This document shows positions 31,650 to 42,889 of a DNA stretch of 64,000 bases, piece after piece. The stretch spans positions 124,001 to 188,000 of the forward strand of contig CAJHNH020006890.1 of the NCBI GenBank assembly GCA_905116865.2. The letters are read 5' to 3'. Origin of the DNA: Candidula unifasciata (taxonomy: Eukaryota; Mollusca; Gastropoda; Stylommatophora; Geomitridae). The translations under genes and the position numbers were made by a program. Within the stretch, counting starts at the first letter, position 1; every line of letters starts with the position of its first letter. The notes under the pieces are model-generated. The model was given only the letters and a program-made list of their open reading frames with translations. It did no database searches and was not told the DNA's origin.

Positions 31650-33320
31650 TGTGTATTGTCTTATAAATTAATAATAAATAAAATGTCGAAATAATGAAAT
31701 AAAACAGCTTGATGATGATTTAAATAAAAAGAAACGCCATTCAATTAAATGGCAAAAGAAATTTCTTTCAGGCAATAGACATTTGAAACTGAGTTTATCA
31801 TTTAACATGGTACTTGACCAGTGGACTTCACCTATGTTCCAAATGAGCTTTCCATATAAATTATCACCCATGTACAGAGGTCAGCTGATGAGTGGTAGAG
31901 GAATTCTGGGCATTGCAATAAATTTTGTGCACTGCGCTGAGATTCTTCAGACTCAGGCTTGAGTTAGAAGTAGAACGGAGCACTTATGGGTTACTATCCT
32001 TGTGCTATGATGTTGATCCGTTGTTCAAAACCTCAAACCTGGGCATTGCATCTTTGAGAGCCACCAACTCTTGAGATCCCCTGTCAGATCAGTGTAGGCG
32101 ATATAGGCCATTATCCATAGTGCAAGACAAGGACATGTTGCAGGAATCTTACATGAAGATCTGTAAAACCACCACAGAGCCTACCAGTGCCTAAGGTTGG
32201 GTACTGAGGATCTCCTTATGTACAACACAACAGCCTTAACATTGCCTCACACCTGTGACCAAAACCACTGCACCAGTTTCTTGCAATTAAATAATTAATG
32301 TTCGATATTATTATGTTTCTGACCGAGAAAGCAGGTTTCTAGAATGGTCTCTATGAAGAAGTGGTCAGCTATTTGCCACACACTCTGAAGGTCATCTGTT
32401 TGTTTCACAGCTGCAGTATTTGGTTCATGAGTGCACATTTCTTGGGGATCATCACTTACAGCTGTGGAGTTTGTGCTTTGTGTGACACACTCTTGACAGG
32501 TGGCTAAGTCTTCTGCAAAGAGAGATCTAGCTAAATGTGACCACTCCCAGTTATAGCCTTATTAATTCTGTTGTTGTAGTGCAAGAGGTTTTCAAGTTTA
32601 TTTGCTGCCTGACATGTTCTAGCTGCAGCTTTCAACAGTGTGTATGCATGTCCTCCCCTTAGTCTTTGATTCCACTAAATACTACTGAATTATGTGAAAC
32701 AAGAGTAAAGAATAAACAATTAGGAAAGGTAATAGAGACTGTAAAAATCTGGATATACATGAAAATAGGCAAAAGTTTACAAGGCTAGGTCATTAACTCA
32801 TAGTAAGTGTTTTGAATAAAAAAAATATAGTTAACTGAACCCTTTTACTCCAAGAAGACACAAATCTGGCATCAACATCTGTTAGAAATCTGAGTAAAAG
32901 CTGCCAAACTGGCACTGGCCTGTCTGCAACAAGCCCTAGCTAACAGCACTGGTTTAGGCTCAAGGTAATGTCATCTATTTCATTAACCACCCCATTCACA
33001 TTTATTGAAATTTTAAAAAAGGTACATAAAAACTATTGTTTGAAATGGTGGTAATTGTTTTTAAATGATTTGTTTCAGTAATATCTAGGTTCAAGGCTTT
33101 CTGAGTGAAACAGTCAAGCAAAAGCTGACAGCCAACAGTCAGAAGGAGAGAAAAAAACCATTCCTTGTCTGACAAAACTAAAGAACAAACAGGCTACTGT
33201 TACTTGAACTTTAGATTTTTTGATGACGATGAAAGGCAAAGTAACATTTTGAATTTGAATTATGGATCTAGGCACTGTCAAATTCTGAATTGCAGAGTTA
33301 TAGGTTCAAAAAAAAAAAAA
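31650..33320. other. Intron sequence between exons 9 and 8; one coding-like island
   Basis: Mostly unrecognised. At 32320-32512 the - strand has a CTCTTTGCAG acceptor followed by about 64 open codons (DLATCQECVTQSTNSTAV ...), but exons 8 and 9 join perfectly without it. Confidence 0.35.
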
Positions 33321-33324
33321 GTAG

Positions 33325-33510
33325 AGCTGACTGGAACCACAGCACACTATAGAACTGACTGAAACCACAGCACAGTATAGAACTGACTGGAACCACAGCA
33401 CAGTATAGAACTGACTGAAACTACAGCACACTATAGAACTGACTGAACTACAGCACACTATAGAACTGACTGAAACCACAGTATACTATAGAACTGACAG
33501 AAACTACAGT
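33325..33510. repeat. ~28-bp tandem repeat
   Basis: About six diverged copies of AGAACTGACTGAAACCACAG plus CACACTAT. Confidence 0.85.
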
Positions 33511-33551
33511 ATAGCTATTGCCTAATGAATTCATCTTTAAAATCCTTGAAT

Positions 33552-33556
<5 letters not shown>

Positions 33557-33640
<84 letters not shown>

Positions 33641-33662
33641 AACACACAACACACACACACAT
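33557..33662. repeat. (CT)n(CA)n compound microsatellite
   Basis: About 70 bp of pure CT run into a CA-rich stretch, 50 bp from the end of exon 8. Confidence 0.95.
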
Positions 33663-33710
33663 ATGGATTTAATAAACAAAATTGCTGAGAACTGACAACA
33701 GCATACTTAC

Positions 33711-33878
33711 AAAGAGATCTGATGCACACAAGAAAGTAACTGCTGCCTTCTACTAATGGATTTCGAAACTGGACCACATGTGTTCCCAACCTGTCATGTG
33801 ACAGATGTAGTCTGCAGTACTCAGGAAGGACTGTCACCTCTACATGCTTGCTCTTGCGCAGCATGAACTCTTTGACCT
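33711..33878 (-). CDS. Multi-SPRY protein, exon 8 (third SPRY unit, N-terminal part)
   Basis: This 168-bp exon lies between GTTGAACAG and CTCTTT|GTAAGT. Joined to exon 7 (G|AG) it reads VKEFMLRKSKHVEVTVLPEY, then LHLSHDRLGTHVVQFRNPLV and SSYFLVCIRSL. The last two segments fit the first strands of SPRY (a ...G..V.. strand, then hYFEV). Phase is 1 on both sides. Confidence 0.87.
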
Positions 33879-34047
33879 CTGTTCAACATGTGAGGTAAAA
33901 GGAAGTGAAAGTTCTGGCTAGGAATTAAGATCTAGTTGGAGCTTTAAGATAAAATACCACAGATAAGTAGCCAAAGGTATTAGTTGTCATGGTAACCAAG
34001 TGAAAAATACCAAGTTAACTGACAGTAATTAGTATATTCATCCTTAC

Positions 34048-34920
34048 TCACTTACTTAGTTGCTCCTCTTCTACCTTGGGGTGTAGAGATTTGCCAGAGA
34101 GATCGCCAGACTTCTCTATCAGCAATTTTCTTTCTGGCTTTGTTCTATTCCAGTCCTCTGTCAGATGTTGTCTTCCCAGCAGACCCTGGGTCGCCCTGGA
34201 AGTCTGGTTCCCTGGTTCAAACCATTGTAACTGTGACTGATCCACTCAGGTTTGTAAGGCCTGGGTTTCAAGATTTTTTGTATTGTCTGATTGCGGACTT
34301 TGTCCTTTCTTGTCACTTGGATCACCTTTCTCAGATATCTAATTTCTGAAGCTTGAAGCTGGCTTATGGCTGATGTCATTGCCCACAACTCACACCCATA
34401 GGTCAGGACTGACACATAGGTAGAGTGGTAAACAGCCATTTTCATCCTCTTGCCAATTTTTGTGAGCTAAGAAACCCTCCGATTATGGCTTGGAAGAGTC
34501 TCCCAGCAGCTACTTTTCGTGTAGCCAGCTCAGGTCATAACACCTCCGTTTCTGTCTATTACAACTCCAAGGTACTTGAACTTGTTGACCTGCTCCAATA
34601 CATATTGTCCCATCATGATCTGGTGTTTCTTCTCCTCTCTTGAGATCACCATGGTTTTAGTTTTGGAGATATTGATGGTCATCCCTCTCTTCTCAAGCTC
34701 TTCCTTCCAGACTAATAAGTTGGTTTGAAGGTGCCTATGATTTAACTATCAGGGCCACATAATCTTGCAAATTCCAGCTCTGACTGGTCTCATCTTCCAG
34801 TACCTACTCAGCACTTCTTTGTCTTTTCCTTACAGGTCTTGACATCATCCATCACAAGAATGAAGAGGTAAGGTGAGGGAATATTATCTTGTTTAACATA
34901 GCTTGTAATCATAAAAAGAA
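34048..34920 (-). mobile_element. RTE-like retrotransposon C-terminal region (F3)
   Basis: On the - strand the frame reads YVSVLTYGCELWAMTSAISQ, ASEIRYLRKVIQVTRKDKVR and ...GRPRVCWEDN. This is the conserved post-RT region (YGCETW...LRRV.GVTR.D..RN...GRP...W.D) of RTE-like elements. Stops and shifts are frequent upstream. Confidence 0.75.
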
Positions 34921-35118
34921 GGTTACAATTAGGCCTCTGTACACTATTACACTAGGTACTCTACTGTTCTGAATGGATACAGATTATTGTATGTACGTAT
35001 ACTTCAGTTTTGTACAAAGTGTATGATCACTGATAACCTGTGGACTTCTTGTGACTGATAACACTGATAACATTCATATTGTTTATGATTTTTATGAAAT
35101 CTCACTGAGCCCAGTCAT

Positions 35119-35203
35119 ACCACATGACAAATGTAACATGACAAATGTAACATGACAAATGTAACATGACAAATGTAACATGACAAATGTAACATGACAA
35201 ATG
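35119..35203. repeat. 14-bp tandem repeat (six copies)
   Basis: CATGACAAATGTAA is repeated six times almost perfectly. Confidence 0.95.
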
Positions 35204-35529
35204 TAATTCCATCACAGTACAGTAGTCAGGATCAGCACATTCCATTTCCTCAGTTGGTCATATTTTTTGTTTCGTAAATATAATCATATGTGGTCTGTCT
35301 AAACATCATACAGCCGCAAACAGTGCCAAAAGCAAGAAATATGCCTCTTGGGGGCTAACTAATACAAGGAAACTGAAACAACAGTTTCACAGTTTGGCAA
35401 AACTAAATCTTTTAGAAGCCTTAACAAAATATGGAGCTCCAAGACCAAACTACAGATCTTCAATACAAACTTTATTTCATTTGTAACAAATGCCAGCAAC
35501 AGTTGGAGAACCACCAAAGATATGCAAAA

Positions 35530-35765
35530 AATTGCAGTGCGTATGATATGTTTGTATGCGGATATGTGTGACATGCAGGCGTGTGTAGGCGTTTTGTGTA
35601 TGTATGATTCTGTGTATGCATGGGTAACTGTATACGTTTGTGTGTACGTATCTGTGTGTCAGTGAGTGTGTCTGTGTGTATGGTGTCTGGGTGCTTGTCT
35701 GTAGGTGTGCCTGTTAGTGTGTCTGTTTTTGTTCTCTGTGTTGGTTCGTCCATACGTATGTATGT
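35530..35765. repeat. TG-rich degenerate repeat
   Basis: This is a long diverged TGTG/TATG-rich stretch, probably an old microsatellite. The threonine/aspartate-rich frame on the - strand is a by-product. Confidence 0.85.
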
Positions 35766-36290
35766 ATGATTTTAAAGTTCTTATTACTTAATTTGTTCAT
35801 ATTTTACCAACGCTACCTCCGCTATTCTAATTTTTTTACGACTTACTTTGTTTTTTACAAGTACAGTAGTAGCTTTACTTCCGTCTCCTTTAAAAATACA
35901 CACAGCTTTAGCATGTGATAACCAAATAACAATTTTTGTTACTGTGCTAATAACATCATTTAAACGACCCCTAATATAAAGACACAATTATATGGTGCGT
36001 GTTCTAAAGTCGGAAAACCAAACTATCTCTATATCTGTGCAGACATTAACTATATTAGATACATGCGATTTCTATTGTCTTTCTTTTCCAAAAACCTTTG
36101 ATGAGGGAGAGAGTAGTTTGGTGGTAGTGGGGTTGGGGGATCGAAGACTATCTCTGTACCTAAGCAGACAATGATTGCGACAGTAACCATATCAGACACG
36201 TGCGATTTCTATTTTCTGTCTTTTCCATTTAGCCAAACTATGGCACAGCAATGCGTGGCCGGGTACAGCTAGTTTTCTAATAAAATTTAC

Positions 36291-36419
36291 CTGTTTTTCT
36301 GAGGGAAGCGAGCATCTCTTTGTTTGCTTTAATCAGTTCCCTCTGAAAGGAAATATCTAAAAGCTGTTTTAAGTCAACAGGCTGGCAGTTTGATTCCACA
36401 TCAACTGTAACTCTTGAAG
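36291..36419 (-). CDS. Multi-SPRY protein, exon 7 (end of second unit and helical linker)
   Basis: This 129-bp exon lies between GGTTTTTTTCAG and AAAACAG|GTAAAT. Joined to exon 6 (G|CT) it reads ASRVTVDVESNCQPVDLKQL, then FQRELIKANKEMLASLRKT. The start closes the second SPRY-like unit, as exon 14 does for the fourth. The rest is charged and probably helical and links to the third unit. Confidence 0.85.
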
Positions 36420-37014
36420 CTGAAAAAAACCGTACTGATTCTTTACATGCCAGATTTCAAAGCAGGCAAATAGGTAGCTAGCTACTATGTAACATTATGT
36501 GTGCATTACTTTTGTTATTACTATTATAGAGGATAAACACCAAGTGGACAAACTGGACGCCTGATTTATTTGATATGCCATGACCAAAAATAAATAGTAG
36601 AACAACATGTTATCCAATACCTGAGATTGACTAAGTAAATGAAAATCACACATCACATGTTCTCTATTTGAAGTGTGGTATAATCACTTCACCAAAGCAT
36701 TCTTAAAGAGAGCTGTAATAAGTGATTTCTATTTCAATTTGTTTGATTCTATTCCAGTTTCTCTAGTGTTTTCTGTTTCCTCTCCAAAGTTTTCTTGGCT
36801 TTATTATTCTCTTCTTCTGCTGTTGCCAGTCTATTGAAGTGACTATGTTTCTCTTCTTTTTGTTGTTGTAAAAACTGTATGATTTATTATTCCTAATTTT
36901 TATTTCTATTCTCTCTCTCTCTATTTCCCACTAACACACAAGCACGCACACACATACACCTGCCTACCATAGATGAGTTGTTGATTAGTCAAAGCCTAAT
37001 ATGGTCCTGTATAC

Positions 37015-37212
37015 CTTTATTGGTAAGAATCACCACTGGATAAAGTCCTCCTTCTGGCTGCAGTATCATGTGACCTGAAATTATTTTCATGTCTGCTGTC
37101 ACATAACAGTAGACAAGCTGTTCTGCCTTTGGGTTGAAGTCTGGCTTCCCACAAAGTCCCGGATTATAGTGGATACCCATGCCTAGTCTATGGCCTGCTA
37201 GAGAAATCATCT
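37015..37212 (-). CDS. Multi-SPRY protein, exon 6 (second SPRY-like unit, C-terminal half)
   Basis: This 198-bp exon lies between TTCCACTTCAG and AATAAAG|GTATAC. Joined to exon 5 (G|AG) it reads EMISLAGHRLGMGIHYNPG, then QLVYCYVTADMKIISGHMI and GGLYPVVILTNK. HRLGMGI and LYPVVIL fit the GD.IG.GI and LYPVVGL strands. It is the counterpart of exon 13. The GD pair is replaced by GH, so this unit is divergent. Confidence 0.88.
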
Positions 37213-37264
37213 CTGAAGTGGAAAATACAACATAAACATTTTCATTATACATTCAATTAAAACT

Positions 37265-37440
37265 CACTGTAATCAAGTATTTTCACTCTGTCAAGTAGTT
37301 TTTTCAGTCTGTCAAGTAGAATTTTCAGTCTGTCAAGCAGTATTTTCACTCTGTCAAGTAGTATTTTCACACAGTCAAGTAGTATTTTCACACAGTCAAG
37401 TAGTATTTTTACTCTGTCAAGTAGTATTTTCACTCTGTCA
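37265..37440. repeat. ~21-bp tandem repeat
   Basis: About eight copies of GTCAAGTAGTATTTTCACTCT start about 50 bp upstream of exon 6, within its preceding intron. The multiple-of-three period keeps a leucine/aspartate-rich frame open on the - strand, which is not a gene. Confidence 0.92.
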
Positions 37441-37589
37441 ATTTTATAAACAGAAAAATGCATGCAAAATAGCAACATGCCTGAGAATGTGTAATTTAAG
37501 AGCACTGATGCATGAGGCAGGTAGATTCAACAAGGAACTACCACAGGAACAATAGGATAATCTCAGCACATCATACTATGCCAGTCACT

Positions 37590-37935
37590 GGGTCACCAGT
37601 TGCTGTTGACTGTCCGATTAGAACCCATTAGAAGCAATGGACGACATAGTTGCATGCCTAAAATCTGTCTAGTCAGCCAAGCTCTGTATCCAGATCTTTC
37701 TTGATCTGCCTCTTCCTCTCTAGTGAGCCCTGTAGTGTTATTTTTGGGAGGTTGTTTGATCTTATTACATGTCCAACCATTGCATTTTCTTCTTTTTCTT
37801 CTTCTTCTGCATTCGACATCAGTCATGCTACACATTGAGTCCCGTCTGGGTCAAAAATAGGATTGTGCGTTTAAGGTCACCACCAGTCCCCCTTAGTTTC
37901 TCTCGCAATACTTGAGTCATCCCTTGCTGAAAAGT
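37590..37935 (-). mobile_element. F2 retrotransposon 3' end
   Basis: The reverse complement matches the last ~100 bp of the F2 copy at 27690-27765: ACCTTAAACGCACAATCCTA, GACGGGACTCAATGT and ATGACTGATGTCGAATGCAG, then an AAGAAGAAG tail. The tail points leftward. Confidence 0.8.
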
Positions 37936-37977
37936 AGCAGGAACTGAAAGGAAAATTTACAATAATAAAAAATAAAT

Positions 37978-38058
37978 AAATTGGGGGTTGAACACACGAC
38001 CCTCCGATTCTAAGGCGGACGTGATACCAACTACATTATACTACCGCTTGAAGCATTG
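37978..38058 (-). mobile_element. tRNA-like SINE head
   Basis: On the - strand GCGGTAGTATAATGTAGTTGG resembles an A-box region and GTGTTCAACCCCC a B box, with tRNA-like spacing. Only the head is recognisable. Confidence 0.45.
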
Positions 38059-38409
38059 TGCTGTGTGAATGATGATAATGAATGATGTGCGCAGACTATC
38101 AATAATGTGTTTAATTGTGTACAGTCTATCGCCGCCTGCATGAGCACTGTTGTATGAGAAATGTTTGAGATTCTCAAAAATAGTTAAAATCTGTCCCTCG
38201 ATATTATTTCACGGGAGTTTTTAGCAAGCAGTCTTTGCTTAAGTACTCTGTTTTGAGTTTCTTTGCTCTTAGCATTTGCAGACAGACAGCAACAAAATAA
38301 AAGTTTGTCCGAATCTGTGTCTGTCCATCGGGAAAGACGAGAATTTATAGTGACTGAACTGTTTGAATTTACAGTAGCAGAAATACAGCCAGTCATCAAA
38401 ATTATGCAC

Positions 38410-39046
38410 TACTGGTATCAAATCATCGGTTGACCAAGACAACTGATCAATTTATTGCAATTTTGATGGCGTTTTTGTGTCGCTGCTTTCTGATTCCGAT
38501 GATGACATCGGACAGGCAAACATCTTTTTTTTGGACAGGCCGGTTTCAGCAGTCGATACTGATGGCCTTCTCTAATCTTCTTGTTTACTGTCAGAAGTAC
38601 ACATTTCAAAGTCAACTTCGCTCTTATTCCTTGACAGAAACTCCATCAATTCTTTATCACCTTTAACAAGTTTTCTTGCCATTTTGTACTAAGTGTATAA
38701 TAATCCAAAAAGCACAAATATATATCAGGGCACAAAATATACAGATCACCGGCGACGCTGTCACGGTAAACAAAGCAACAGGATAACGCAGAATGCAGTA
38801 AACACACCTAAAAGCACGTGCTAGCGCTTTTATCGTATGTAAATGGGTCAGTTTAATCTAAATATAGCTAATGTATATTGCTCTTCAGCCAATTAAATAC
38901 GAGGTCACAGAAATTTGTAAGGAAAGTCCAAAAATGGCTTGGGACGTCCATAGCACTAGGGGTCAAGAAAAAAAATAATGTCCAAAGACAGGCGTAGCAG
39001 CGTACGGGAAAACGGGAAAAGACGTCCATAGCAGCGAAAGGGTTAA
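38410..39046 (-). mobile_element. Possible piggyBac-type relic: TTAA end plus N-terminal frame
   Basis: On the - strand the segment begins TTAACCCTTTCGCTGCTATG (TTAA at 39043-39046). A frame starts MARKLVKGDKELMEFLSRNK near 38682 and runs into a serine/glutamate/aspartate-rich stretch (SSSESESSDTKTPS). An acidic serine-rich N-terminus and a CCCTTTCGC-type end at TTAA would suit a piggyBac-like element. The catalytic domain and other end are not visible. Confidence 0.4.
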
Positions 39047-39092
39047 TTAGTTCCATTGTTTTACTAATTAAACCAAACACACAAAAACTTAC

Positions 39093-39239
39093 CATTACTG
39101 TCCAGGTCAAATCGAATGTAATCTTTTGCCAAAGATGAAGCAGCAGGTGGATGCAAGGGACTACATCCCACTAACATTAATGAAGGGCCAACATTGGAAG
39201 TGGATGAATCAGATAAAAAAATTTCAAAATGCTGCCATT
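39093..39239 (-). CDS. Multi-SPRY protein, exon 5 (second SPRY-like unit, N-terminal half)
   Basis: This 147-bp exon lies between TTATTTTTCAG and AGTAATG|GTAAGT. Joined to exon 4 (G|AA) it reads EWQHFEIFLSDSSTSNVGPS, then LMLVGCSPLHPP and DYIRFDLDSN. HFEIFLSD fits the hYFEVEI strand of SPRY, followed by a glycine-valine strand. Phase is 1 on both sides. Confidence 0.88.
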
Positions 39240-39339
39240 CTGAAAAATAAATAATAAATGCATTAAATAAAACCAGAATTTTACATCTTTTTCTTCAAGT
39301 TCCTGGTCTATAAATAAAATAGTGTTCTGCAGTCTCATA

Positions 39340-39892
39340 CCTAACACAACATAAAGTTACAATAGTAAACATTTCTAACAGTGTTCATCTATCTCAACAT
39401 CTAACACAACATAAAGTTACAATAGTAAACATTTCTAACAGTGATCATCTATCTTAACATCTAAACCAACATAAAGTTACAATAGTAAACATTTCTAACA
39501 GTGTTCATCTATCTCAACATCTAACACAACATAAAGTTACAATAGTAAACATTTCTAACAGTGTTCATCTATCTCAACATCTAACACAACATAAAGTTAC
39601 AATAGTAAACATTTCTAACAGTGTTCATCTATCTCAACATCTAACACAACATAAAGTTACAATAGTAAACATTTCTAACAGTGTTCATCTATCTCAACAT
39701 CTAACACAACATAAAGTTACAATAGTAAACATTTCTAACAGTGTTCATCTATCTCAACATCTAACACAACATAAAGTTACAATAGTAAACATTTCTAACA
39801 GTGTTCATCTATCTCAACATCTAACACAACATAAAGTTACAATAGTAAACATTTCTAACAGTGTTCATCTATCTCAACATCTAACAATACAA
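39340..39892. repeat. 60-bp tandem repeat (~9 near-perfect copies)
   Basis: The unit includes CAACATAAAGTTACAATAGT, AAACATTTCTAACAGTG and TTCATCTATCTCAACATC. The period is exactly 60 bp and several adjacent copies are identical. It starts about 100 bp upstream of exon 5, within its preceding intron. Confidence 0.97.
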
Positions 39893-41575
39893 AATGAAGA
39901 TACAACAGTAAACATTTAAACAGTTTTCTACAAACTCAATATCTAATATAATATCAAGACAAAACAGTAAACATTTCAACAGTTGTCTTCAATCTCCACA
40001 TCGGAAACAATGTGTAGATAAAACAGTAAACGCTTCAACAGTCTTCAATCTCCACATCTGAAACAACAGCTAGATAAAACAGTAAACATTTCAACAGTTG
40101 TCTTCAATCTCCACATCTGAAACAACAGCTAGATAAAACAGTAAACATTTCAACAGTTGTCTTCAATCTCCACATCGGAAACAACAGCTAGATAAAACAG
40201 TAAACATTTCAACAGTTGTCTTCAATCTCCACATCGGAAACAACAGCTAGATATAACAGTAAACATTTCAACAGTTGCATTCAATCTCCACATCGGAAAC
40301 AACAGCTAGTTAAAACAGTAAACATTTCAACAGTTGTATTCAATCTCCACATCGGAAACAACAGCTAGTTAAAACAGTAAACATTTCAACAGTTGTCTTC
40401 AATTTCCACATCGGAAACAACGTGTAGATAAAACAGTAAACATTTCAACAGTTGTCTTCAATCTCCACATCGGAAACAACATGTAGATAAAACAGTAAAC
40501 ATTTCAACAGTTGTCTTCAATCTCCACATCGGAAACAACAGCTAGTTAAAACAGTAAACATTTCAACAGTTGTATTCAATCTCCACATCGGAAACAACAG
40601 CTAGATAAAACAGTAAACATTTCAACAGTTGTCTTCAATCTCCACATCGGAAACAATGTGTAGATAAAACAGTAAACATTTCAACAGTGGTATTCAATCT
40701 CCACACCGGAAAACAACAGCTAGTTAAAACAGTAAACGTTTCAACAGTTGTCTTCAATCTCCACATTGGAAACAATGTGTAGATAAAACAGTAAACATTT
40801 CAACAGTTGTCTTCAATCTCCACATCGGAAACAACGTGTAGATAAAACAGTAAACTTTTCAACAGTTGTCTTCAATCTCCACATCGGAAACAACGTGTAG
40901 ATAAAACAGTAAACATTTCAACAGTTGTCTTCAATCTCCACATCGGAAACAACGTGTAGATAAAACAGTAAACATTTCAACAGTTGTCTTCAATCTCCAC
41001 ATCGGAAACAACAGCTAGTTAAAACAGTAAACATTTCAACAGTTGTCTTCAATCTCCACATCGGAAACAACAGCTAGTTAAAACAGTAAACATTTCAACA
41101 GTTGTCTTCAATCTCCACATCGGAAACAACAGCTAGTTAAAACAGTAAACATTTCAACAGTTGTCTTCAATCTCCACATCGGAAACAACGTGTAGATAAA
41201 ACAGTAAACATTTCAACAGTTGTCTTCAATCTCCACATCGGAAACAACAGCTAGTTAAAACAGTAAACATTTCAACAGTTGTCTTCAATCTCCACATCGG
41301 AAACAACGTGTAGATAAAACAGTAAACATTTCAACAGTTGTCTTCAATCACCACATCGGAAACAACAGCTAGTTAAAACAGTAAACATTTCAACAGTTGT
41401 CTTCAATCTCCACATCGGAAACAACGTGTAGATAAAACAGTAAACATTTCAACAGTTGTCTTCAATCTCCACATCGGAAACAACGTGTAGATAAAACAGT
41501 AAACATTTCAACAGTTGTCTTCAATCTCCACATCGGAAACAACGTGTAGATAAAACAGCAAACACTTCCACAGTA
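39893..41575. repeat. 59-bp tandem repeat (~28 copies), related to the adjacent 60-bp array
   Basis: The unit is ACAGTAAACATTTCAACAGT, TGTCTTCAATCTCCACATCG and GAAACAACAGCTAGATAAA. Two variants alternate irregularly: AACAGCTAGTTAAAA and AACGTGTAGATAAAA. AGTAAACATTT(C)AACAGT is shared with the 60-bp unit, so the two arrays are diverged domains of one satellite. Confidence 0.97.
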
Positions 41576-41659
41576 AACATAATAAAGTGTGCATCTGTAG
41601 AGTATTTGAGAACATCAGGGAGACACTATTCAAGAACAGGTAGCCATACACTGAGCAGC

Positions 41660-41745
41660 AGCTGGTCAAATGGTTAGAATACTAGGCTCTCAAGTGGAAG
41701 ATGTGGGTTCAATCCTCAGTAAGGAATAAATATTTATTTTCTCTC
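41660..41745 (+). mobile_element. tRNA-like SINE head
   Basis: GCTGGTCAAATGGTTAGAA (A-box region) and GTGGGTTCAATCCTC (close to the B-box consensus GGTTCRANNCC) occur with tRNA-like spacing. An AT-rich tail follows. Confidence 0.55.
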
Positions 41746-42089
41746 AAAAGTAAAATACAAATTCTAACCTGCACAGTTGGTGGTGACTGCACTAGCCCAA
41801 GTGGTAGATACAAGCAGTAAAGGAGTTTTTCTTTCCCCTGTATTTTACCTCCTTGTATACCGAGCAACACACTGTGTGTGATGTGTTTCTATGACTGATA
41901 TGAGCAAGTCTAGAAACTGTGACTGTTTATTTCAACAAGAAATACAGCATATTTTATACAAGGTAGATATATGCTAAAGGCTAACCTACAAAAAATGAAC
42001 TCCTGAAAAATGAGATGTCTGAGAAATTAGATGTCTGAGAAATGAGATGATTGAGAAAAGCTGCTTAATTAACCAACTGAGACAATGTT

Positions 42090-42385
42090 AGAAATGACAA
42101 TATCATTCAGACTGTGGGAACAACACCATTCTTCATATTTATTGAAGAGCACAAAATCAAATTGTCAGGTCATATAGTAAGAATGCAGCCAGAATAACTT
42201 CCAGCGCAGGCCCTACACATGAAAGGATCTGAAGTGAAAGCAAGTTCCCCTAAGAGAAGATGGACTGATGACATTAAAAAGCTTCTACATTGACATGGAA
42301 TGACAATAGCCTTTGCTGCCTATCAAACAATAGACCAAAAACTGTTTCTCCTTACATTGCTAAACAGCAGAAATGGAAATTGATG
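42090..42385 (+). mobile_element. RTE-like retrotransposon 3' end (F3)
   Basis: The decayed frame reads HKIKLSGHIVRMQPE, PKRRWTDDIK and ...QTIDQKL, then GATGATGATGACG. The post-RT motif GH..RM...RRW.DD and the tail place it with the other F3 ends. Confidence 0.6.
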
Positions 42386-42889
42386 ATGATGACGAATATA
42401 TGCTGCCTCATCATATAGCAGATTCTCCATTATCCCGATCAGCTGGAAAGAAACTTGGTCTTTCGCCGGTTCTCCCACCTTGTGCACTTTCCTACCCAAG
42501 GTGACATCTATATTCTGTGTCCATCTCTGTGCTGGTCAACCTCCCCCCTCTTTCCTGGTGCCAGTATTTCTGCTATTATTTTACCCAGTCCAACAAGGTG
42601 CTTAATATCGCCAAATATTTCAGTTTCAGAGACAAGATACTGTTTACTAGCTAGTCTTCCTTGATGTTCAGATTTTTTAGAATGTCAAAATTTCTGTTCT
42701 TCTATGTCTGTGGTATTATGAGAATCTTTTTACACCATTTCAGGTCAAAGACTGTGAGACAGACTACAACTCACATCAGTATGTTGCTTTTCTGTGAGCA
42801 ATGTCCTTGCAAAGCTTTATTGAATTTCTTCAAAAATTTAAAATTTACTGTGAAGTTTTTTGGGACTGAAAGAAATCAGCTGCAATTAC

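Noticed and set aside
33557..33864. Open frame on the - strand including an (ER)n tract joined to SPRY exon 8
   Set aside because: The (ER)n part is the CT microsatellite read through. Exon 8 ends at a strong GTAAGT donor at 33710, before it.
35472..35753. Threonine/aspartate-rich open frame on the - strand
   Set aside because: It is a translation of a degenerate TG-rich microsatellite.
37265..37505. Leucine/aspartate-rich repeat frame on the - strand
   Set aside because: It is produced by a 21-bp minisatellite, again a multiple of three.
37978..38058. A functional tRNA gene
   Set aside because: A-box and B-box-like sequences are present, but the cloverleaf stems do not pair well and the flank is SINE-like.
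39340..41575. CRISPR-like regularly spaced repeat
   Set aside because: The period is one continuous repeated unit (59/60 bp); the apparent spacers are themselves repeats.
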